Shown here: one piece after another, positions 24,915-33,148 of the stretch | How the letters are laid out: each line of letters starts with the position of its first letter | Numbering within the stretch: the stretch's first letter is position 1 | DNA from: Roseimicrobium gellanilyticum | Lineage (GTDB): Bacteria; Verrucomicrobiota; Verrucomicrobiia; Verrucomicrobiales; Verrucomicrobiaceae | Length of the DNA stretch: 64,000 nt | NCBI RefSeq assembly: GCF_003315205.1 | Contig: NZ_QNRR01000004.1 | Location: 527,434 to 591,433, forward strand | Reading direction: 5' to 3' | Translations under genes and position numbers: made by a program | The notes under the pieces: generated by a model | The model's input: the letters and a program-made list of their open reading frames with translations, nothing else | What the model was told of the DNA's origin: nothing | Databases searched by the model: none

Positions 24915-26711
24915 ATGCGACTCGCGCTGCACTGCTTCCTTGCACTCGCCATCATCACGATTGCTGCGTGTACATCCGTCCACGCCCAGAGTCCCACACC
25001 GCCACGCACGGACCAGGCGAAGCCGCACGCGACCATTCAGGGCCTGTGGATGATGGGACAATCCCTCTGCGAAGGCGCGGAGTCGCTGCCGCTGGTCACC
25101 ACCAAGGACACAGGCTGGGGGAACTACAGCTTCGCCCGCGGCGTGCGCACGTGGAAATACGGTGACAATGCGGCGACGCCGGAGAAGCGCCCTGACGAAC
25201 AATTCGCCTTCGTCCCGCTGAAAGCCACCGTGGAAGGTGGTCTTGGAGAGACGATTGCCAATGGCATGGCGGATACGCTGAAGGAGCTGCTGATCGTTGA
25301 GAGTAGCATCCATGGTCGCGGATTCCCGCCTATTACACGAAATTCAGCGCCGCATTTCCTGGTCTCCTACGCAGGGCAGGGAGGACGACAAATCCAGGAA
25401 CTCGCCAAAGCAGACCTTTCCACGGACCCACGCACGCCGGAGAATCGCCAGCACGGCGGCGGCTACTACAAGACGAGCCTGGATGATGCACGGCGTGCGG
25501 TCAAACAAGCCGCAGCCATGGGGGAGAAGTTCTCCATCAGGGCGCTCTGCTGGATGCAGGGGGAAGCCAACGGTGGACCCACGGGGGGCATCAAACCCAC
25601 ACGTTGGGATGAGGAATTGCCACGGGCACAGGGACTGGAGTGGTATCGCGACCAACTCATCGCTTATCGCAAGCAGTGGTCGGATGATTTGCGAAGCATC
25701 ACGGGACAGACTGGTCAGATTTACATGCTCACCTACCAGACACTCGGGCCCGCCGGTGAAGCCCAGCTCATGGCGTCGGACAAGGATCTGAATATCATCA
25801 TGGTGGGCCCACACTATGCCATGCCGAGTGCCATTAACAGCCGACGCACCGGCGGTATCTACGGAGACCCCATTCATCTCTCTGCCGATGCGGAACGCTG
25901 GCTCGGTGCGCAGATGGGGAAGGTGCTCTCGCACACCTTATCTGGCCTTTGGAAGCCGCTGCGGCCGAACAAAGCGCAATTGGACGCTACGCGCAGCAGC
26001 ATTCTCCTGGACTTTGTTGTTCCTGTTCCACCCCTGGTGCTGGATGAAACGTTCCTTCCACGGCAGGAGAATGCCATGAGCGGTGGTTATGCATCCCTCT
26101 ACGGATTTCAGGTGCGCGATGAGAAGGGAGTGGCGCAGCCGCTTACCGCTGTCGAACTGGGTCCTCCCTTTGTCCTTCAGCCCGGCTTCGCTTCTCCTCC
26201 TACAAGCATCCGACTTCATTTTGCCAGCCCTCTGCCCGCCGGTGAAAAATATGTCATCAACTACGGCCATCCCAATGCCGGTGAACTCGGCGCCATCGCC
26301 GCCTTCCGAAACGGACCTGTGGTCGAAGGCCAGCCCACCATGGAGATGATTCTCGAAGGTGATCTCTCCAAAAAGCTCAAGCCGCTCACCGATGAGGGCG
26401 CCTTCTATGTATCCAATACGGCCACCGGTCGCGCGAATACACGCGTGCCCATCCGCAAGGTTATCTTCGAGAACGGTGACACGTTCCTCCAATTCGAGGT
26501 GCGCGAACTGAGAAACGGTGTCGCCTTCAATGCAGGCCAGACTGTCGTAGCCCAGCGTCCCTTCACGTATGGGAATCTCCGTGACTCGGACACCCGTGGA
26601 TCAAGCCCCTCTCAGGTCTTTGGCGATAGTGGCTACGGCACGCGGGCCGGGCAACCTTATCCAGCATGGAACTGGTGTGTGCTCTTCAGCCGGTTTCCGG
26701 TGAGCGAGTGA
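24915..26711 (+). CDS. Secreted SGNH-type carbohydrate esterase
   Basis: The start at 24915 gives a signal peptide (MRLALHCFLALAIITIAACT) that might also be a lipoprotein signal, with Cys19 as the acceptor. The 598 aa protein has SGNH/sialate O-acetylesterase motifs: WMMGQSLCEGAES (nucleophile Ser), YAGQGGRQIQEL, CWMQGEANGG and DPIHLSADAERWLG (Asp/His pair). A C-terminal region of about 250 residues with beta-strand character follows and may bind carbohydrate. Relatives remove acetyl groups from polysaccharides or sialic acids; the substrate here is unknown. Confidence 0.85.
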   Translation: MRLALHCFLALAIITIAACTSVHAQSPTPPRTDQAKPHATIQGLWMMGQSLCEGAESLPLVTTKDTGWGNYSFARGVRTWKYGDNAATPEKRPDEQFAFVPLKATVEGGLGETIANGMADTLKELLIVESSIHGRGFPPITRNSAPHFLVSYAGQGGRQIQELAKADLSTDPRTPENRQHGGGYYKTSLDDARRAVKQAAAMGEKFSIRALCWMQGEANGGPTGGIKPTRWDEELPRAQGLEWYRDQLIAYRKQWSDDLRSITGQTGQIYMLTYQTLGPAGEAQLMASDKDLNIIMVGPHYAMPSAINSRRTGGIYGDPIHLSADAERWLGAQMGKVLSHTLSGLWKPLRPNKAQLDATRSSILLDFVVPVPPLVLDETFLPRQENAMSGGYASLYGFQVRDEKGVAQPLTAVELGPPFVLQPGFASPPTSIRLHFASPLPAGEKYVINYGHPNAGELGAIAAFRNGPVVEGQPTMEMILEGDLSKKLKPLTDEGAFYVSNTATGRANTRVPIRKVIFENGDTFLQFEVRELRNGVAFNAGQTVVAQRPFTYGNLRDSDTRGSSPSQVFGDSGYGTRAGQPYPAWNWCVLFSRFPVSE

Positions 26712-26937
26712 GTCCGTGCATCAATGACCGGAAGGATTCCATTCCGTACAAGACGGCGTCGTCGTTTCAAGGGCGTGAGCAGAGGTGGGCCCATCGGTTC
26801 CCTCCGTGGTTGCATCGCGGCGGATACAATTTGAATAACGGTGCAGGACGCAATGCTTGCGACAAGCTGCCACTGCGCTCAACGGTGGCATCGAATCATA
26901 GATGGAACGCGGAACCCCCAACCATTGATCCCCCACC

Positions 26938-28389
26938 ATGCCCGGAGAGAATGTCAGCGTTGTGGCCTTTGGCCAATATCACACGGATGAAGCAGCCATG
27001 AAGGCGGTTCGCGAGAAAGTTGAGGCCATGCATGAAGCCCTCAAGCGCGAGGGAAAGGAGCTCGTCATCGGCATTGAGCATTCGGATGTGGACGTGCGAA
27101 AGCCGGAAACACTCACCAGATTCTATAACGAATCCCTGGTGCAAAAGTATTGTGATGAAGCCATCGCCCGGGGTGAGACTCCCACCAAGGAGGGATTCCG
27201 GGCGAATTGTGTGAACGAGGTCAATTGGAACGACTCCGTCTACGATTACTTCAGCCCAAAAGCTTCCCTGCAGGAGAAGCAAAAGAATACGGCCGCAGAG
27301 TTGCTCTTCAGCAGCCATGAGGCGCACACCCGGGAGGATGTGAACAAGGGAAAAGGAGCGGCACGCATGGAGGAGGCCCGTCTTCTCATCTGGGCGAAGG
27401 ACAAGGCAACCATTCGCGGGCTCGATCCCGTCTCTGACGCGGACAAACGTCAACGACTCACCGGCGGGAGCAATCACATCCATGGCGGCTCGTTGGAAGA
27501 CATGGAATATGAGCGTGTGCAGGGGATGGGGCAAAAAGCTGCGGCCATCATGAAGGACATGGCCGGTAAAAAGGGCGGCTGCCTGGTGGCCATCAATATG
27601 GGAGCGGCACACATGGGCTCGATGGAGGTGTCCCTTCGCGACCAACTGGAGAAGGAGGGGCTCGACAAGGCCCAGGTGAACATGTGCGTGATGGTGCCCC
27701 AGGAGACTCTCAGCACAGGAAAAACCGCGGTGACCAAGGCCGACGAATTGATGCGTGTATCCGTGAACGACATGCAAAGCGCTCATGCACGCCTGGAACG
27801 GCAGGTGGGAAGCCTGCAGGAGGATGTGGTCCTGGGCGAACGGCTCCTCAGCGAGTTGAATGACATGGTGTCCCGCGTGCCGGGACTTCCCGCAAATGAC
27901 ACGGACTTGCGAGCCCTGATCAAGGACAAACCAGCCGTGGTGGCCAAGATGCTCAACCACGAGCTCTCCAACGACGAACTGGATGTCAGCATCAAGCGGA
28001 TCAAAAACGCGAGCGCACGACTCGAACGAGGGGAATTCCAGAACGCGAGGGACGCGCTGACGGCGGAACTGCGCATTCATGTCCAGAAGACGGAGAATGG
28101 GCTCAACGATGTAAGAGCAGATCTCGAAGATGCCCGCCGCAATGTGCAGTCCCATCGGGACAAGGAGCTGGCTTTTTCCGACCGGGTGGAGAAGCGTCTC
28201 GACAACAAGCCGGGCGAAGTCTTCACCTCAGTGTCACCTTCACCGGGTGGGCAGTATGATCTGAGCGGCATCGGGCAGGGACCCCGCCAGTCGGTGAGAG
28301 ACAGCTTGGGGCTGGGCTCCTCTCATGCGTCCTCTTCAAATTCGGTTCAGCTGGGCACCAACAAGCCGCAGGTGAGTGTGAAGATCTAG
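26938..28389 (+). CDS. TIKI/TraB/ChaN-like protein with C-terminal coiled coil
   Basis: The protein is 483 aa, without signal peptide or membrane segment. Three spaced motifs suggest the TIKI/TraB/ChaN/EreA superfamily: FGQYHTDE (His15), VIGIEHSD (Glu47/His48) and AINMGAAHMGSM (residues 218-229). These sit at the usual places for the GxxH, E and GAxHM catalytic motifs. Residues about 265-420 are Ala/Glu/Arg/Leu-rich helices, probably coiled coil (ARLERQVGSLQEDVVLGERL). The C-terminal tail is Ser/Gly-rich and disordered. It is followed by a hairpin terminator and then by the possible cysteine-peptidase lipoprotein. The assignment is by motif pattern only. Confidence 0.7.
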   Translation: MPGENVSVVAFGQYHTDEAAMKAVREKVEAMHEALKREGKELVIGIEHSDVDVRKPETLTRFYNESLVQKYCDEAIARGETPTKEGFRANCVNEVNWNDSVYDYFSPKASLQEKQKNTAAELLFSSHEAHTREDVNKGKGAARMEEARLLIWAKDKATIRGLDPVSDADKRQRLTGGSNHIHGGSLEDMEYERVQGMGQKAAAIMKDMAGKKGGCLVAINMGAAHMGSMEVSLRDQLEKEGLDKAQVNMCVMVPQETLSTGKTAVTKADELMRVSVNDMQSAHARLERQVGSLQEDVVLGERLLSELNDMVSRVPGLPANDTDLRALIKDKPAVVAKMLNHELSNDELDVSIKRIKNASARLERGEFQNARDALTAELRIHVQKTENGLNDVRADLEDARRNVQSHRDKELAFSDRVEKRLDNKPGEVFTSVSPSPGGQYDLSGIGQGPRQSVRDSLGLGSSHASSSNSVQLGTNKPQVSVKI

Positions 28390-28393
28390 GCTG

Positions 28394-28432
28394 TGCCTGC
28401 AGGCTCCGAAAATGGCCGCCTGCAGGCATTTT
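28394..28432 (+). terminator. Intrinsic terminator after the TIKI-like gene
   Basis: TGCCTGCAGGC at 28394-28404 pairs perfectly with GCCTGCAGGCA at 28418-28428, followed by TTTT. It sits 5 bp after the stop codon. Confidence 0.75.
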
Positions 28433-28468
28433 CCTCTCCCGCTGGCGCCCTCGCGCGAATCATGTACA

Positions 28469-29689
28469 ATGGCGGTTGAACCTCCCATGCTGTCGTCCAC
28501 CCACAGCATCCTGTCTTCTTGCGTGCCTCCCCGGGTCACCGGTCTTTGCTGCGCGCTCTTGATATTGGGATGTGATGTCGTGAAGGGGCAGGGGGCGTCA
28601 TCTGTGGGGACTGCTTCCGCGAAAGAAGCGAGCGCTGTCCCACCAGAGGAACTGGCCAAAATCACCGCGGCCCGGGAGAAGGACGCTGGGTTCGACAAGC
28701 TCGTCCGGTCCATCTTTGCGGATGATGGCATTGCGGATATCCGGGTGACGTTCGGGTATGATGATACGAAGGACGCCCGCGAGGCCAATGACCCCATTCG
28801 TGCCGAGCGGTTCATGAATTCGCTGAAGGAACTGGGATTCCAGGAGCATGCGCCGAGCGAAGCTGCGGCGAAGGCGCTCGGGGTGCCTGTGGAAGCTCCG
28901 AACCTGCGCATTCTCAGTGGGCAGACGAAGAAGGGGCAGATGTTGCGCGTGGCTCTCATGTGGAGCGCCCTTTCCAAGAGTGGTACCAAGAACATTGGCA
29001 TCGGCTACAAGGAGCAACTCCTGCGCAGTGGCGAGGCCATGGATTTTACCAAGAAAGCATGCGCTGAGTCGGAGGTGATGATCTACGTGGGCCACTCCCG
29101 TAGCGGAGGAGGGCCGGATACCTACCCGCCCGAGACGCGACCCGCCGCCGGTGGAGTGTCTGCGACGGACTTCTCCTATTACAAGAAGAACCGCCCCGGC
29201 ATGCAGGCGCTGGGACCCTACCTGCGAAAGAGGGAGTCCACCCCGAAGCTCGTCTCGTGGACCGGCTGCCTCTCGGACGAGCATTTCCGCGATTGGTTTG
29301 CCGGGTGCTTTGCAAAGAAGTCCCACGACACCGGGGTCATCCTCTCCACCCGGCTCACCAGCTACACCCCGTGGGAGAATGCCGTGCAGGGCTACGACGA
29401 GGGAAATATGGTCGCCATCGCGATCATCCATGCCCTGTATGAAGGCAGCGATCGCTCCGCGATGGAGGAAAAGCTGCGTGCCTGCGAAATGCACCAACTT
29501 CGGGATATCGACAAACCCGCTTGGAGGCTCTCCCTGCTGCCCGGTGCCCGTCCGCAGCAAAATGCCATCGCCGCGCAAGGTGGAGCAACACCCCCTGAAG
29601 GCCAGGGTGACGGAAGTGTTCCAGCGCAAGCGCAGGTCAGGGCGCAAGCTGAGACAAAGCCCGCCTTGTCACCCGCCGGTGGGCAGTGA
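28469..29689 (+). CDS. Lipoprotein-like secreted protein with possible His/Cys dyad
   Basis: The protein is about 406 aa from the ATG at 28469; a second ATG at 28487 is also possible. The N-terminal stretch TGLCCALLILGCD looks like a lipobox, so it may be anchored in the envelope. Two motifs stand out: MIYVGHSRSGGGPD (His209) and KLVSWTGCLSDEHF (Cys267), 58 residues apart. Each ends a hydrophobic strand, in the arrangement of clan CD (caspase/gingipain/CHAT) peptidases. The C-terminal 50 residues are Gln/Ala/Pro-rich and probably disordered. No family was recognised with confidence, and the peptidase idea is inference. It stands downstream of the TIKI-like gene. Confidence 0.65.
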   Translation: MAVEPPMLSSTHSILSSCVPPRVTGLCCALLILGCDVVKGQGASSVGTASAKEASAVPPEELAKITAAREKDAGFDKLVRSIFADDGIADIRVTFGYDDTKDAREANDPIRAERFMNSLKELGFQEHAPSEAAAKALGVPVEAPNLRILSGQTKKGQMLRVALMWSALSKSGTKNIGIGYKEQLLRSGEAMDFTKKACAESEVMIYVGHSRSGGGPDTYPPETRPAAGGVSATDFSYYKKNRPGMQALGPYLRKRESTPKLVSWTGCLSDEHFRDWFAGCFAKKSHDTGVILSTRLTSYTPWENAVQGYDEGNMVAIAIIHALYEGSDRSAMEEKLRACEMHQLRDIDKPAWRLSLLPGARPQQNAIAAQGGATPPEGQGDGSVPAQAQVRAQAETKPALSPAGGQ

Positions 29690-29857
29690 ACTCGGGGCTG
29701 GCGCGATTCCTGCGCTGCCCGTTGTGTTTCAATCGCCGAGGCATCGCGGCGGCTGCCTGCAGTTTCGCCACGAAAAGGCGGGAGCGTTGCTCGACAACTG
29801 CGGTACCATGCGCAAATCTCCCAAGGTCATTCCCTTATCAGCATTCGAGACTCCCTC

Positions 29858-32248
29858 ATGACGGCAAAGGAAGCCCAGAACATCCTTGAACTCGAGGCTC
29901 CATTTACCGAAGTGGAGCTCAAATCCGCGCACAAAAACGCCCTGGTCACCTGGTTTCCAGCGCAGTTCATGAGTGACCGCGCCAAGCTTACGAAGGCTCT
30001 GGAGCAGACCTCACTCATTCACGAGGCGTACGATTTGCTTCTTACCCTGTGTGAAGCGGAGAAGGAGGCCACGCCCAATGTGTTTGTCGAGGAGGCCCTA
30101 AAGCAGGCGTACGGTCCCACGCCCGCCTCGCCAGTGCGCTCGGCGCCTGAGCCGGTGCGTGCGCCGCTGGTTGAGTCCCAGACTCCTGTAGGTCCGGAGC
30201 CGCTGCCTGGCGAAGAGAGCGGGCTTACCTTTGCCCGGAATTCAGCCACGGCCGTGCCTGCATCGTTGCGACTGGAGGAACAGGAGCCCGATGAGAGCGC
30301 TTCTGTGCCATCCCAGGAGCCACCGCTCATTCCTCCGGCTCCCGCGGCAAATCCGTTCCTCCATGACATTGTCCCACTGAAAGGGATCACGGAAGCGCCC
30401 AAGGTGGAGCTTCGTGGACGGGCGACGGCGCCAATGGAGTCGCCTGGCTCTTCTGGCTCGGGCTCGCCCTTGCAGCCCCGCACCGACTCCGCGATCACCA
30501 AGGTGCGCCCCCCCAAGGTCATCATTTCCCCACGGTTGCGTGGAGCGACCGTGCAGCCTTCCATGCCCGTTGCCACGGTGCCGGTACCGCTGCCGTCTCT
30601 TGTCGCGCCAGTCCCAACAAGCCCACCCGTTCCGCCGCCACCGGCGGCACCGGTGATTGTGCCTTTGACGGCCCCGGAATCGGTTGAGCAACCGGTAAAG
30701 GCGGAAGCCTCCGTCCCGATTGCTGCGCCCATGTCTGATGTCGCCGCGGTTCCCGTGGCGCCAGAGATCGAGCCTGTACTGCCCGCGCCCGTGGTGGAGC
30801 TGGAGGCAAAGGCTCCCACGGTTTCGCCCGCTCCAGTCCCGATTCTCGCAGAGCCTGCAGTAGTACCTGAACCGATCGCACCTGCGCCAGAGGTGGAGGC
30901 GAGAGCAACGGAGGCGCTACCTACGCCTGCGGTGCCGGAGATGGTTCCCGAGCCTGTCGTGCCGTCGAGTGGGTCAGAAACAGAAGTTCCTGAAGCACCC
31001 ACTCACGCCGCACCTGAGGTGACGGCTGCGCCTCCTGCTTCCGCGCCCGAGCCGCCCGCACCGGCGAAAGCGGAGGCGACTGTGGTGCTCTCGGAATCGG
31101 CAGCACCAACCGCAGCGCCTGCATCCGCCCCAGACGCTGAAAAGGCGGAAGCACCTGAAGCCGCAGCGGAACCCAAAGCGCCAGAGTCGGCCACCCCCCG
31201 GTCTCCGGAACCCGTTTCCCTGCCTGTTGAGCAACAGGAGACATCGGTCGCCCTGCCTCCGACAGCGGTGGCGTCTCTTGGGATCGCTGCTCCGGAGTCT
31301 CCAGCCGGCAGCACGCCAGCGGTTGCTGTCGAGACTTCTGCGCAGCAAGGGCATCGCATCCCTGCCGCCATGGCAGAGGAGACTTCCGCTGCGGCCCGGG
31401 CCTCCCACCACGCGCCCGCCGCGCTGGTGGTGGCAGCATCCGCGGCTGCGGCAGCACATCCCGGGAATCACGCTCAAGCCCCCATTGCGCGGCCACATCC
31501 TCCTGCACCAGCGAATGGAAAAGGCAAGACGGCTGCAGAAGTCGAGGCTGAGGAACACCCCGCTGGCGATCACGCTCTGGTACCAGCGTTGGGTGATCGT
31601 TATCACCCTGCCGAGAAAGAGGGCTCGCCGAACACGGATACCACACGGCATTTTCCCACACGTCCCGTGGCGCCCAGTTCGGGCTCGAAGGCCATGGATG
31701 TTGAGGAAGCCGCTGCTTCATCCGCGGCCAGCCGTGTTTCCGAGGCGGCGCATGTGCCTGCAGGAACCGCTCAACTCACCATCTGGCAGAGAATCGGGCG
31801 CTTCTTGCTTGCGATCGCCTGCGTCGGCGGCGTGGGTTACGGCATCTACTGGGTGGCCAATTCAGATCTTGGTCAGGACCCTTGGGGAAAGAAGCCTGGC
31901 TCTGGCGGCCCCATGGAACGTGTTCGCAAGATGGCGTTTGAAAGCCAGAAACACGCGGCAGAGCGCGGCAACGCGAACGCGCAATTCTCCATCGGCAAGG
32001 CGTACCAGAACGGAGATGGTGTGCAGGAAAACCACGAGGAAGCGCTGAAGTGGTTCCGCATGGCGGCGGACCAGGGCATGGTGGATGCACAGTACGCTGT
32101 GGGAGACGCGTACAAGAATGGCAGGGGGGTGCCCGCGGACAATGCAGAAGCTCTCCAGTGGTATCGCAAAGCGGAAGCCACGCGTGAGGAGCAGCGGGGG
32201 GCGAAGGAAAAGAAAGAAGAAAAGGAAGAGGATCTGCGACTGCAATAA
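29858..32248 (+). CDS. Membrane protein with J-like N-terminus, long Pro/Ala linker and Sel1 repeats
   Basis: The protein is 796 aa. Residues 1-70 (MTAKEAQNILELEAPFTEVE ... EAYDLLLTLCE) are helical and resemble a J-domain in length and pattern, but no HPD is seen. Residues about 85-610 are low-complexity Pro/Ala/Val/Glu. A membrane helix (FLLAIACVGGVGYGIYWVA) is near residue 655. Two Sel1 repeats follow (ANAQFSIGKAYQNGDGVQEN and DAQYAVGDAYKNGRGVPADN), then a Lys/Glu-rich tail. Sel1 repeats act in protein-protein contacts. The layout suggests a long cytoplasmic arm and an envelope-side adaptor, or the reverse. Confidence 0.82.
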   Translation: MTAKEAQNILELEAPFTEVELKSAHKNALVTWFPAQFMSDRAKLTKALEQTSLIHEAYDLLLTLCEAEKEATPNVFVEEALKQAYGPTPASPVRSAPEPVRAPLVESQTPVGPEPLPGEESGLTFARNSATAVPASLRLEEQEPDESASVPSQEPPLIPPAPAANPFLHDIVPLKGITEAPKVELRGRATAPMESPGSSGSGSPLQPRTDSAITKVRPPKVIISPRLRGATVQPSMPVATVPVPLPSLVAPVPTSPPVPPPPAAPVIVPLTAPESVEQPVKAEASVPIAAPMSDVAAVPVAPEIEPVLPAPVVELEAKAPTVSPAPVPILAEPAVVPEPIAPAPEVEARATEALPTPAVPEMVPEPVVPSSGSETEVPEAPTHAAPEVTAAPPASAPEPPAPAKAEATVVLSESAAPTAAPASAPDAEKAEAPEAAAEPKAPESATPRSPEPVSLPVEQQETSVALPPTAVASLGIAAPESPAGSTPAVAVETSAQQGHRIPAAMAEETSAAARASHHAPAALVVAASAAAAAHPGNHAQAPIARPHPPAPANGKGKTAAEVEAEEHPAGDHALVPALGDRYHPAEKEGSPNTDTTRHFPTRPVAPSSGSKAMDVEEAAASSAASRVSEAAHVPAGTAQLTIWQRIGRFLLAIACVGGVGYGIYWVANSDLGQDPWGKKPGSGGPMERVRKMAFESQKHAAERGNANAQFSIGKAYQNGDGVQENHEEALKWFRMAADQGMVDAQYAVGDAYKNGRGVPADNAEALQWYRKAEATREEQRGAKEKKEEKEEDLRLQ

Positions 32249-32341
32249 GGGCGCGTTCGGCGGCTTTTGTGCAACATGCCAAGTCCCTCACGTCATCCGT
32301 GTCTGACTTGCCTATAACCCTGGGTTGGGCCTTTCTGCGAT

Positions 32342-33085
32342 ATGTCTGCCAGATCGAGAAAACTAAAAGCTCGCTGGGTGGTGCTCGCCGTGGTGGTTGC
32401 GTGCGTTGCCGGTCTGGCACCGTTCATCCGTGAGATCTATCTGGCAGCAGCCATCCAGAATGCCATAGCGCGCAATGTAGAAATCACGCTGAATGATACG
32501 AGCTATGAATCCGTGCCGAAGGTCCTCGATGAGGTCATCCAAAAGTCTGTTGAGTGGTACGGTGAATGGACGCACGCGAGTTCCAATCAACGTGAACTCT
32601 ACTATTATCGGATCACGACTCCCTTCAGGGCTGGCCGGCTTCGGAATCTTGGGATCTATGATCCGAAGAATTTCGATGAGCGGCTTGGGGATGTGATCCG
32701 CAGGTGCCGCGGTCTGCAGTCGGTAGAGGTGCTGGACTGGGGAGGGTGGGGCAGTCCTCCCACGCCACCGGAGTCGTCCTGGCGCTCCTTGTGCGAGGCC
32801 TTGCGTACCCTGCCCCGGTTGCACACCCTGGGAATAGGCAGCGAGGAACTCACGGATGCCGCTCTGGCGCCACTCGCAGGGCATCCCACGCTGCGTACGA
32901 TCACCATGGAACGTGTGCCGATGAGCATCACCCCGGAATCAGCGCGTACCTTTGCCAGCATCCCCCATCTGAAGGAGCTCATCTTGGGGGAGCCATCGCG
33001 AACGACAGAGGAAGTTTGGACCGAAGCGGCGATTGCCCGCTTTCGGGCCGCGCTACCGGGGGTGAGCGTGACGATTCCCAAATGA
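32342..33085 (+). CDS. Membrane-anchored leucine-rich-repeat-like protein
   Basis: The protein is 247 aa. A single N-terminal helix (WVVLAVVVACVAGLAPFI, residues 12-29) anchors or exports it. The C-terminal half has LRR-like units (LPRLHTLGIGSEELTDAALA, HPTLRTITMERVPM, IPHLKELILGEPS) with the LxxLxLxxxxL rhythm. It lies 93 bp after the Sel1 protein on the same strand. The specific role is unknown. Confidence 0.75.
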   Translation: MSARSRKLKARWVVLAVVVACVAGLAPFIREIYLAAAIQNAIARNVEITLNDTSYESVPKVLDEVIQKSVEWYGEWTHASSNQRELYYYRITTPFRAGRLRNLGIYDPKNFDERLGDVIRRCRGLQSVEVLDWGGWGSPPTPPESSWRSLCEALRTLPRLHTLGIGSEELTDAALAPLAGHPTLRTITMERVPMSITPESARTFASIPHLKELILGEPSRTTEEVWTEAAIARFRAALPGVSVTIPK

Positions 33086-33148
33086 TTCGCATCCCGCCGC
33101 TCTTCCCTCGAAGAGACTAGCGACGGGGCCATGCTTCAGCCGCTTTCC

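Noticed and set aside
26896..28155. A 419-residue open frame on the minus strand
   Set aside because: It is the antisense shadow of the TIKI-like gene, which has coherent motifs and a terminator.
30019..31002. A Gly/Thr/Ser-rich 327-residue open frame on the minus strand that resembles a surface repeat protein
   Set aside because: The composition comes from reading the Pro/Ala linker of the plus-strand gene backwards.
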